The position numbers and the translations under genes were made by a program. DNA of 64,000 bases, from the NCBI RefSeq assembly GCF_018991925.1, contig NW_024756463.1, positions 425,017-489,016 of the forward strand, given 5' to 3'. Under the pieces are notes generated by a model. It did not search any database. It worked only from the letters and a program-made list of their open reading frames with translations, and was not told the DNA's origin. Positions 56,027-64,000 of this stretch are shown here, piece after piece (position 1 is the first letter of the stretch; the number at the start of each line of letters is the position of its first letter). The DNA is from Homarus americanus (taxonomy: Eukaryota; Arthropoda; Malacostraca; Decapoda; Nephropidae).

Positions 56027-56205
56027 GGGAGACAGTTTGTGTTTTTTCAATGCAACATCAAGGAATATTATATTACTCTATACTTACATTACTCCATATG
56101 CTTTCAGAGAGCAAAACATTCCCCCAGGAGTTAATGTGTTGAGGATCACCATCTGTTTAAACATTCCTGGTTGTCAAAGTTTGCATCAGCCATCCTATAA
56201 TATTG
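56027..56205 (+). CDS. internal exon (phase 2 to 1), ectodomain module
   Basis: Acceptor: CTTCTCTTCTTCGTTCCAG, ending at 56,026. Donor: G then GTGAGT at 56,206. The 179-nt exon encodes GDSLCFFNATSRNIILLYTY, ITPYAFREQNIPPGVNVLRI and TICLNIPGCQSLHQPSYNI. It has three Cys and an N-glycosylation sequon (NAT). Exit phase 1 agrees with the entry of the mucin exon at 57,992. Similar motifs occur at 5,238 (C-x-S-L-x-Q-x-S-x-N) and 34,737 minus (R-[DN]-I-[IM]-L-L-Y). I do not recognise the domain; extracellular location is inferred from Cys, sequons and the mucin stretch that follows. Confidence 0.55.
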
Positions 56206-56334
56206 GTGAGTTAAGAGACATTACCATTTTGCTCGGTGACGGTCAGGTTAGGTGAGGCAAGGTTATAGTTTCTAAATCTAAAAATCTAAACCCTTACTCC
56301 CCTCGCCCTCTGATAACGGGCTCGCAGGGTCGGG

Positions 56335-56450
56335 CACGGTGAACAGGGAGGAAGGGGTAAGGAGGAAGGGGGTGGAGCAGGGAGGAAGGGGGTGGAGCAG
56401 GGAGGAAAGGGGTGGAGAAGGCAGGAAGGGGGTGGGGAGGGGCAGGGGCT
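56335..56450. repeat. short G-rich repeat, about 22 bp
   Basis: GGAGGAAGGGGGTGGAGCAG repeated four times, within the intron after the 56,027 exon. Confidence 0.75.
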
Positions 56451-56710
56451 AGGGGTAAGCTACTTGCCCTAGACCAGGTAAAAGTTGTCAACTGGTACAA
56501 GTGAGCACCAAGAGGCTCCGTTATAATAATCATCAACAAAATCTTGTGTTTAAATCCCCAAAGAAATGCAAGACGACTTCTGGATCACCGACACTTCCCA
56601 CAACACGTCTCTCCTGTACTGTAACTACACGATACGATACAAGTCTTTACCATCAACCTAACCTAACCTAACCTCTCCCCTGTGTCGCCTGTGCCACTCG
56701 TCTCACTCTG

Positions 56711-56713
<3 letters not shown>

Positions 56714-56746
<33 letters not shown>
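56714..56746. repeat. (GT)n microsatellite
   Basis: About 16 GT copies. Confidence 0.95.
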
Positions 56747-56748
<2 letters not shown>

Positions 56749-56779
56749 GCTTGAATACAACCTCGTGGTGGTAAAACAG

Positions 56780-57985
56780 GTATTTTGGCTTCAGGAATTA
56801 CACTGAACACTGATAACAACGAAGAGGGAAGGGGTGGGAGGAGACGGGGAGAGAGGTGTGTAACTGTAAGGGTGCCCAGAGCTCAGGAAATGAGAGTAGG
56901 GAGAGTTGAGTCGGTTGTCGTTCGCAGGAAGAGTTAAGAGGAAAAATTAAGATAAGAGGAAACGCGTCTATGAAGTCTCTGCTGGCGAGTTATAAATAAA
57001 GAGGAACTGGGTGAGTGTTGTTAGCGACAAGGGTGAAGTAAAAGAAATAAGTCACGAGGAAGTTAGAGCCCGACTCACAAGAAGCATGGAAACAGAGCCA
57101 GACAGTGGACTCTGAGTTACGCCACCCAGTGGATTTTACAGCATAAAAGAACCCGAGGATAACCTGGACACTTCACAGCCAACGGAGCCAGTGGGAAGAC
57201 CCGTCAATGACCCTGCCGTGGAGACTCCTCGACCTCCCTGAAAAAGTGAAATGGTTCCAATAGACCTGACGGCCCACTAGGAACAATGAGAACACACCAC
57301 ACTGCGTACTAAGCCTTCGGTGCGCAAGGAGACAGTGGGCGGCACTGTATTTTACTGCCTTTACTTCCCAAACTATAAAGTCAGGGACCCAAAGAAGAAA
57401 ATACATCCATTGCTGGGGAGAGAGGAAGTTGGCAGCAGTGTGGAGTGCCAGCGTGGATATAACTGAGGTTGTGACCCTGGGAGTGATGACCTAACACACA
57501 GCTTTACGGGGTGAGAACCACAGCAAATTGTGAACAACTCAAACAAGACAACAAAATTGTTTATCTTTATTTCTATTTAAAGTTCGTGGCACTGCTGAAG
57601 CGGTGAAGTAGTGTAATCAACATAGCTTCATTAAATACACACTTACAGTTTTAAAACAAGAGTTAACTACCTCAATCATACTACATTTAATAGTATTTTG
57701 ACCTTCCATATATTAAAATTTGTTTCATCATATTGTTATCTTCGCAATATATCACCAACATCACTTCCTTTACAGTGTCATGATATCCCTCAAGGGGAGC
57801 GTGGTGCCCGGGAGGACCCGTGGCAGAATGCCTCCAGTATTCGTGCCCCGAACACCTTCTCCCGCCAATGTTCCGGTGAATTCATATTTCTCAAAGTCGT
57901 CCCGGCGGCCTCACTTGTCGTGGGGCGCTGGTGCTGATGGTAGTACTCTGCCTCATCACTGTTGGGGGGACTCAACAATATAGAA
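56780..57985. other. probable intron, with an ambiguous exon-like stretch
   Basis: At 57,776 a CTTCCTTTACAG acceptor precedes two open frames (one starting CHDIPQGERGAR, the other with RRPHLSWGAGADGSTLPHHC). Neither phase fits the neighbours cleanly, so no exon is called there. Confidence 0.4.
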
Positions 57986-57991
57986 CTTCAG

Positions 57992-58467
57992 GCAACACTG
58001 ACTTGGGATACGAAAGCTCTGCTGTTGACACCCTCACCGTCCTCTACCCCTGGTACACGACCACCATTCTTTCTGCAGACGCTAACGTGGTGTCTTTCTC
58101 CAAGAGTGGAATATACGACTATTACTCCTGCAGGGAAAACCACGACAGTTGTTCCTCCTCCACAGGAAACCACGACAGCTGCACCTCCTCCACAGGAAAC
58201 CACGGCAGCTGCTCCTCCTCCCCAACAGGAAACCAGGACAACTGCCCTCCCCACAAGAAACCACGACAGCTGTTCCTCCCCAACAGAAAACCACGACAGC
58301 TGTTCCTCCTCCACAGGAAACCACGACAGCTGCTCCTCCCCCACAGGAAACCGCGGCAGCTGCTCCTTCCCCACAAGAAACCACGACCACTGCCGCTTCC
58401 CAGGAGGCCTCGACGACTACTGCCACCACCACTGTTCCCTCGCCACAAGACATCACACTCCCGCCAG
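57992..58467 (+). CDS. exon: Cys module followed by mucin-like PPPQETTTAA repeats
   Basis: Acceptor ACTTCAG ends at 57,991 and donor CCAG then GTGAGA follows at 58,468. Entered in phase 1 (from 56,205) it reads GNTDLGYESSAVDTLTVLYP, WYTTTILSADANVVSFSKSG and IYDYYSC. From about 58,133 a 30-bp tandem repeat encodes PPPQETTTAA, an O-glycosylation-type stretch, ending SPQDITLPP before the donor (exit phase 1). The frame changes twice: near 58,135, and near 58,245 where one unit is 2 bp short. Either the assembly has indels here or the gene is damaged. An alternative start of the frame gives ATLTWDTKALLLTP. Secreted or surface mucin-like role inferred only from composition. Confidence 0.55.
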
Positions 58468-58474
58468 GTGAGAG

Positions 58475-59095
58475 GATATTCAATTGTTTTCAAAGTTGTG
58501 TTCCCTCGTGTGATAAACTCGAACTGCGAGAGAATGAATGATGGCAATGTTACCTAAAATACATATTCTGTGAAGACGATACATGACGTAACTTATACAA
58601 TACTGAACTATTGCATTTCTCCCACGATATGTGATAAATTAATTAAATTGTCTTAATTTCTAAAGTACTCTGTTAACCCCTTGATTACAGAGAATTATCC
58701 TATTGTGTAAGATGTCTTAAACACCGGAGTACTATGACCAAACCATTACGTTCCATGACTAATCTCTTTCAGCACGATATCTTAACTCCTTGAATACAAT
58801 GAGGTGATGAAAATGTTTACTCGTGTTCTTGGGGTTAATGACATGTTAAGACACAGCGAATTGATTCCTCTACATAAAACAGTGTCCTCATTTAGATCTT
58901 CCAGGCAAAAACATTATTGATTGCATTATATTGTGTGTGTGTTTTTTTTTTAGAACACACGAGATTGTCAACCAGTACACTAACTCGACTTTACTCTGAG
59001 CCTCTTGTTGTTGTTGTTGTTGACGTCTGAACTGTATTTATAGTTTAAGTGACCAAAACACGTGAGGCGCCACACCACACACTTCTGCATGGATA
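58475..59095. other. intron, AT-rich
   Basis: No element recognised except a short (GTT)n near 59,007. Confidence 0.5.
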
Positions 59096-59099
59096 TTTT

Positions 59100-59545
59100 G
59101 TATGTCCAGTGTGGGTAGTTGAGTGTGGGTACCAGAGTGTGGGTAGTTGAGTGTGGGTACCAGAGTGTGGGTAGTTGAGTGTGGGTACCAGAGTGTGGAT
59201 AGTTGAGTGTGGGTACCAGACTGGGTAGCGGAGTGTGGGTACTAGAGTGGGTAGCTGAGTGTGGGTACCAGAGTGGGTAGCTGAGTGTGGTTACCAGAGT
59301 GTGGGTAGTTGGTGTGGGTACCAGTGTGGATAGTTGAGTGTGGGTACCAGTGTGGGTAGTTGAGTGTGGGTACCAGAGTGGGTAACTGAGTGTGGTTCCC
59401 AGAGTGTAGGTAGCTGAGTGTGGTTACCAGAGTGTGGGTAGCTGAGTGTGGTTACCAGAGTGTGGGTAGTTCAGTGTGGTTACCAGTGTGGGTAGTTCAG
59501 TGTGGGTACCAGAATGGGTAGCTGAGTGTGGGTACCAAAGACAAG
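59100..59545. repeat. minisatellite, 28-bp unit
   Basis: About 16 copies of GTGTGGGTAGTTGAGTGTGG-GTACCAGA with deletions. It abuts the RNase H end of the LINE remnant on its right. The reverse complement of the unit (TGGTACCCACAC) resembles the last LINE bases (TTTGGTACCCACACTCAGC). Confidence 0.95.
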
Positions 59546-60330
59546 AGCGTGACAACCTGAGTCGAGGGTACCAAGGGCAAGTAGTGAGGATAGAGAGTCA
59601 GTGATGATGAGACTGTCAGTAACAGTGGTTTCAATGAATTTAATAGCTGTGAGTATGGCAACTAATTCAGTTTGTAGAGTGGATGCCCAGTTGTTAATTC
59701 TAACCTTTTCTCAATTATATTACCTCCGGTTAGGGGCTGATAGAGAGTTACCTTCAGAGTCCGATAGGCACCACGGACCTCGAATGGTCTTTGGTGGGTC
59801 TTCCGAGCCAACCCAGTCTGCAATGACTGCATTTTGCCCCGGAGTCGCTTCGTCCTTCTGATGTCGGGATGAGCTTTAGTAGTGTAGGGTCTGGTACTGG
59901 TCGAGCCCTATGATTAAGATGGTTTTCTTGCTCGATGGTTGGGATGATTGTTCCATGGTTATTCCTTATGCTATTGGTGAGGAGATCCTGTATGACTGCT
60001 GGGTCGCTTCTAATCAGAACATGATCTTGTGTACCGACTCTGAACTGAAACTCAGCGTCTGTGTTTATCTTCCGCGTCATTCAGCCAGAGATACTTGACT
60101 TCAGGTGATGTACCTTCAGGGTATAATCTTACTCTCATGGGGGGTTGAGGTTGTAGTTGATTGGTCTCTAAGTTTTTTCTGCCTTTTCGGCCTTCCGCTT
60201 GTTCCTGGACTGAACTAGTTGAAAGCCATCCTCTCCGTTGGTGTCAAGGTCAACACCACAGTCGCCTGCTCACTCAATGCATCAGGAGAGCTAAAGCGAG
60301 TAGCTGGGTCTCCAGTTAACTCCAGACATG
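59545..60330 (-). mobile_element. LINE remnant: ORF1-like part and RNase H
   Basis: Minus strand, right to left: DGFQLVQSRNKRKAEKAEK (basic, ORF1/gag-like), DHVLIRSDPAVIQDLLTNSI, and after frame changes INNWASTLQTELVAILTAIK and DSLIITDSLSSLLALGTLDS. The LQTELVAI...TDSLSSL pair matches the RNase H domain found downstream of jockey-group reverse transcriptases (conserved Glu and Asp positions). The polymerase domain is missing between the two parts, so this is an internally deleted, dead copy lying in an intron of the mucin-like gene. Confidence 0.65.
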
Positions 60331-60334
60331 GAGT

Positions 60335-60940
60335 TACAGGACTCGACTTATATGCCTACGTCAGAGGACCGAGGACTGCTTGGCACTCCTAGGAAGTCAG
60401 CGGTGGTTGGGAGGCGTAACCCTCTTAGAGGCCAAAGGAGACTGGCATCTACAACGTATTAGCGGTGTGAGGGGAGGCCGTGAACGGGCCTCCCGCGGAG
60501 GGGAGGTGGTGTCGGGGAATAAGGTAACAGGAGTATTCTCAGTTTATAAACAGTTTTATTACACTACACTTGTTCTTAATAGTATCTCTGTTTTCTGGTT
60601 AGATACAGTATCAAAGTCAATTTTAGTTTTAAAAACTATCCAGCCTGGCACACTATCGAGGAGGGTTTGTGTAAAGAAACCCTCACCACATGGCCGAGCG
60701 ACTACCACAAGGGTATAGGCCTTGCCTAGCGGGCACCTACACACGACACAGTGCTCAACCCACGGTAGTTCACTTGTTATACAGGCAACATATTTGCAGT
60801 TGTTGACCTATCCCACCCTACTGGGTGGTGTTGTTTTGAAGTCAAGTGTGAAGCCGACCCGACTGATTAGCACCTCCTTGTCAGGAGATGGCGGTCAGTT
60901 CCCAGGGGTGCTTATCTCACTGGTGAGTCACGGTTCTCAC
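60335..60940. other. probable intron sequence
   Basis: No supported exon. A small GC-rich palindromic stretch (GGAGGCCGTGAACGGGCCTCC) lies near 60,474. Otherwise nothing recognised. Confidence 0.4.
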
Positions 60941-60944
60941 TGGT

Positions 60945-61170
60945 ACTGTCTAGTGCTGAATTCACTAGCTTAAACACTGTGCATAACTGTTCAACACTGG
61001 TTCCACTTCTTTCCGAAACGAAATTGTCACTTTTGATTATGTTGATATCCCGGTGGTGAGGATGGGTCGGGGAGAGGGACTTGGGAATGGACCGAACATT
61101 GGCCAAGGGGGAGAGCTGCTCAGCAGGAGCAGCGCGTAAATAGGTCTTGACCCTACGGTGGTTAGGTCAC
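60945..61170. repeat. dispersed repeat family B, copy 2
   Basis: Same order and orientation of blocks as 39,425-39,655: AACACTGGTTCCACTTCTTT, GTTGATATCCCGGTGG, and TCTTGACCCTACGGTGGT at the right end. Confidence 0.75.
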
Positions 61171-61377
61171 ACACCTTGGATGTGTGAGCAGGTGTAGGTG
61201 TCACGGCGAGGCACATTGTGACACCTGTTACACCTCATCCCAAACATTAAGTTCATTCATTTTCATTGACTGGCAGAGTGATGTCTGCCCGGGAGGGCCT
61301 CAGTCACACCTTTAGTTTAATTATCCTCGCCACTCAAGTCACATCAGTCATCCTCCCTCTGTAGTGTGTGTTCTCAG

Positions 61378-61469
61378 AGAGGCCCACCTGCGACCACAAT
61401 CTGACCTACAACGCCACCGACGTCATAGTGAAGCAGGGCAACTATGCACTCGACGCTCTACCTGCACAG
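61378..61469 (+). CDS. internal exon (phase 1 to 0), Cys module
   Basis: Acceptor: GTTCTCAG after a CCTCCCTCTG tract. Donor: CAG then GTAAAT at 61,470. The 92-nt exon encodes ERPTCDHNLTYNATDVIVKQ and GNYALDALPAQ, with two N-glycosylation sequons (NLT, NAT). Entry phase 1 fits the exit of the 58,467 exon and exit phase 0 fits the 62,279 exon, which is the best support for the gene model. It resembles the exon at 4,314 (same phases, C...TY[DN]A core). Confidence 0.6.
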
Positions 61470-61474
61470 GTAAA

Positions 61475-62270
61475 TTCACACCTCGGACCAGGCATCACCT
61501 ACACCAGCCGCCTCTCTACACAGTGGATGCATGTTAATCAGGATAATCACGAATTTCAACATTAACCACATCTTTGTTGTAATTGGTCTATTAATGAACT
61601 CTGATAAACATGCACCGGGCGTCTAGGGAAAATATCAGTGGTAGTAGCTTCCTGTTGAGGAATGTATACAGTAAGTGTAAATCTATATTAAGAAGTAAAT
61701 GTTTTTTTCTTCCTGATGTAACGAAACTAACATAACCTTCCCTGAGTTCGGTAAGGTGAGTCACGTTAAAGCAATAAATTTTTACTTGCAATTAATTATT
61801 TATTGACACTCGTCACTGTAGGCAGCCTCGGGGGTCATGTCTGTATCAACACAGTATAACACTTGGGCAGGGCATTGGGAGGCCCAAGTGATCCCCGTAG
61901 CTTAAGAAGTAATATTTCTTTAGAGACCAGCAGGCGACTGGAACTCCCAAATATGATGGAAATTCGATGAAATTGTAGTTACTGTAAGAGCTTAATGACA
62001 TACCTAGCTGTAGCAATTTTGCTTAAAATCTGTATCACATTTGGTAAAGTTATTACATAAAACATAAGGCGTTTCATGAACCGAAAGACGGAAGGACAGA
62101 GCCTTCCTGTCCGCAGATTGGGGGGGGGGAGGGGGTAATTATTTCAGATTTATTTTCAACGAGTTGTATCACTTTGGTAGACGAGCCCTGACTAATGTTA
62201 GCTGTGGTGAGTGGTGACAGGTGACGAACAGTGGTGTAGGAAGCAACAGCATTACCTGTGTTGCTCATCA
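61475..62270. other. intron
   Basis: AT-rich sequence between two phase-0 splice sites; a G-run occurs near 62,121. No element recognised. Confidence 0.5.
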
Positions 62271-62278
62271 CTCAACAG

Positions 62279-63060
62279 GTGGACATGGGAAAACCACTCA
62301 CCTGGAGCTGTGTGAACCCAACCAGCCTGGTGCTGCCCTTCAATATGTTGTCCGTCACCCTGATGTGTGGTGAAGACATAAACACCGGCATCTGGAAATT
62401 ACAAAATACAACCTTTAACTTAACGCTTGAAACCAACGACCACTTACACTTCTACTGTAGCACACCACTTAATATTTCCATGAATACTACCACCACTGCC
62501 ACCACTACAACCCCTGTCTCCACCACTGCCACATCTACCACTGCTAGAACTACTACTACCTTACCTTTTACGACTACTACTGTCACGTCTACAACCTCAA
62601 CACCAGCCACAACAACACAAATACCCACAGACACATCTTCCACCACTGCACAGACACCCACATCTTCCACCACTACACAGACACCCACATCTTCCACCAC
62701 TACACAGACACCCACATCTTCCACCACTACACAGACACACCCACATCTTCCACCACTACACAGACACCCACAGACACAACAACTACCACCATTACACAGA
62801 CACCCACATCTTCCACCATTACACAGACACCCACATCTTCCACCACTACACAGACACCCACAGACACAACAACACTACCACCATTACACAGACACCCACA
62901 TCTTCCACCATTACACAGACACCCACAGACACAACTACCACCACCACTACTACACAAACAACCGCACACACATCATCTTCCACTAGTACACAGACACCAA
63001 CGCCCACCATCAGCAACACCAAGAGACCATCAACACCCCAAGAGAATCTCACTCTCATCA
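62279..63060 (+). CDS. exon: Cys module followed by long mucin-like Thr repeats
   Basis: Acceptor: TGCTCATCACTCAACAG, ending at 62,278. Donor: GTAAGT at 63,061 (perfect consensus). Entered in phase 0 it reads VDMGKPLTWSCVNPTSLVLP, FNMLSVTLMCGEDINTGIWK, LQNTTFNLTLETNDHLHFYC and STPLNIS, with three Cys and four sequons. Then comes about 190 codons of Thr/Ser/Pro, including 27-bp units coding TQTPTSSTT. Two 2-bp additions (near 62,731 and 62,870) shift the frame. The last part, in the frame that fits exit phase 1, reads TPTISNTKRPSTPQENLTLI. A membrane-tethered or secreted mucin-like protein is inferred. It continues beyond the window. Confidence 0.65.
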
Positions 63061-63064
63061 GTAA

Positions 63065-64000
63065 GTATAACCGTTAGAACTTAAGCCTACTTGTCATGTG
63101 AAATATAATCCTGATATATTGAACAAATAATGACTGAGTTTATTATCGTGAAATAAAATTTATCATTCTTTATTAAAGTCTATATTTAAGTATTTGTGTT
63201 AAACTATACAACTATCTTGAAAACTATGTTATTGTGTGTCCGTGTGTGCGTATTTCCACTTCGGTTACAGTTTCTTCTCCAACGTCTTTTTAATACTTCT
63301 TGTATATTAAACCACTTGGCTCTAACCATTTTTTTGCATTTTATTAATTAATATTCAATGGCTCACAATAAGCTCCTCTGTTGTAGCATTCAATCGTATA
63401 CACCGAGGCGCTTTTTAGTTCCTCTCTAAAATATGCCATGTGTGAATTATGATTTTCAATTGGGTCCGGGGACTGTGGAAAATCAGTTCTCAAATCCACT
63501 GAATCTTACTTCATTTGTCTTTTTCCCCCTGTAAACGGTTTATTGTCTTTTGTGATATATTTCGTCTTCGTCTTATTGTCTCTTCACTTACAATTATAAA
63601 GTGTATCTCTGTTTTACTGTCTCTCATTCCCCATGTCTTCATCTCTTACTATCCAAACATTATTATATAAAGTGTGTGACAGTGAACAAGTGTATGAGTG
63701 TGATATATATTCAGTGCCAAACATGTTATAGTGTAGTGTAATAAATGTTCACTTTTAACCTAATTTTAAGAGTTTTGTTCATCCTGGGAAAAATATATTC
63801 GCCATCAATTTGAATGTTGGCGCGTTTGTGGCGAACCGGCCTTCTACCCCCACATGCCTGTCTTTAGCTACGTGTCCTCTTATAAGCATGCTGTCATTTA
63901 GTCAAAGTTAATCAATAAAAAAAACAGAGGAAGGGTTCGGAAGGTTCACATTTACTGACGCTCCTGATGACGCAGCACAATAATAAAAGTGATAAGGATC
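63065..64000. other. probable intron to the window edge
   Basis: AT-rich sequence after a consensus donor; no further exon is recognised. Confidence 0.5.

Noticed and set aside
57776..57935. Exon candidate starting CHDIPQGERGAR or with HLSWGAGADG
   Set aside because: The acceptor is good, but the only entry phase compatible with the upstream exon gives an immediate TGA and no clear donor follows.
1..64000. Bacterial-type systems (operons, CRISPR, phage, toxin-antitoxin)
   Set aside because: No ribosome-binding-site-led gene runs or CRISPR-like direct repeats with unique spacers. All regular repeats are contiguous minisatellites in a eukaryotic context.

Overview
This is eukaryotic nuclear DNA, most likely from an arthropod and probably a decapod crustacean. 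The evidence is the mix of scattered arthropod-type TTAGG/CCTAA telomere-like runs, a very heavy load of microsatellites and minisatellites, decayed CR1-like and jockey-like LINEs, and short protein-like exons bounded by GT-AG sites and long introns. The species call is inference. There are no bacterial operons, rRNA genes, CRISPR arrays or intact long genes. Nearly all of the longest open frames (for example the 908-codon minus-strand frame over 11.7-14.5 kb) are artefacts of tandem repeats that lack stop codons.

Layout: 0-6 kb holds AT-rich intergenic sequence, two short minisatellites and three candidate plus-strand exons (about 1.9, 4.3 and 5.2 kb). 6-11 kb is mostly unannotatable, with TTAGG-like runs, a possible tRNA-derived SINE head and a CR1-like LINE remnant. 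11.4-19.5 kb is almost continuous tandem repeat (35-bp, 13-bp and 32-bp families). 20.9-22.2 kb is a jockey-like LINE 3' end running into a 0.7-kb compound (CA)n array. 23.1-24.2 kb is a decayed CR1-like reverse transcriptase on the minus strand, interrupted by a 77-bp mariner-type MITE. 24.2-33.4 kb is again mostly repeats. 34.7-35.0 kb has a minus-strand candidate exon. 35.3-38.8 kb is a nested LINE complex: a minus-strand LINE with a C-terminal C2H2 finger sits inside a plus-strand jockey-like LINE. 38.9-44.2 kb contains 45-bp and 23-bp arrays, a retroelement C-terminus and a second CR1-like remnant. 45.6-45.8 kb is one more candidate exon. 47.1-48.5 kb holds a minus-strand LINE between inverted copies of an unusual palindrome. 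49.8-54.7 kb is LINE tails plus 27-, 21/24- and 25-bp arrays.

56-63 kb holds the best gene evidence. Plus-strand exons there encode Cys-containing, N-glycosylation-rich ectodomain segments followed by Thr/Pro/Ser mucin-like stretches. The model joins exons at 57,992-58,467, 61,378-61,469 and 62,279-63,060, whose intron phases agree (1-1, then 0-0), and an exon at 56,027-56,205 joins the first in phase 1. Exons at 1.9, 4.3, 5.2 and 34.7-35.0 (minus) kb look by eye like relatives of these modules. I do not recognise the family. It may be an undescribed modular secreted or membrane-tethered mucin-like protein that extends beyond the right edge. Small frame slips inside both mucin repeats mean that assembly errors or pseudogenisation must be considered.
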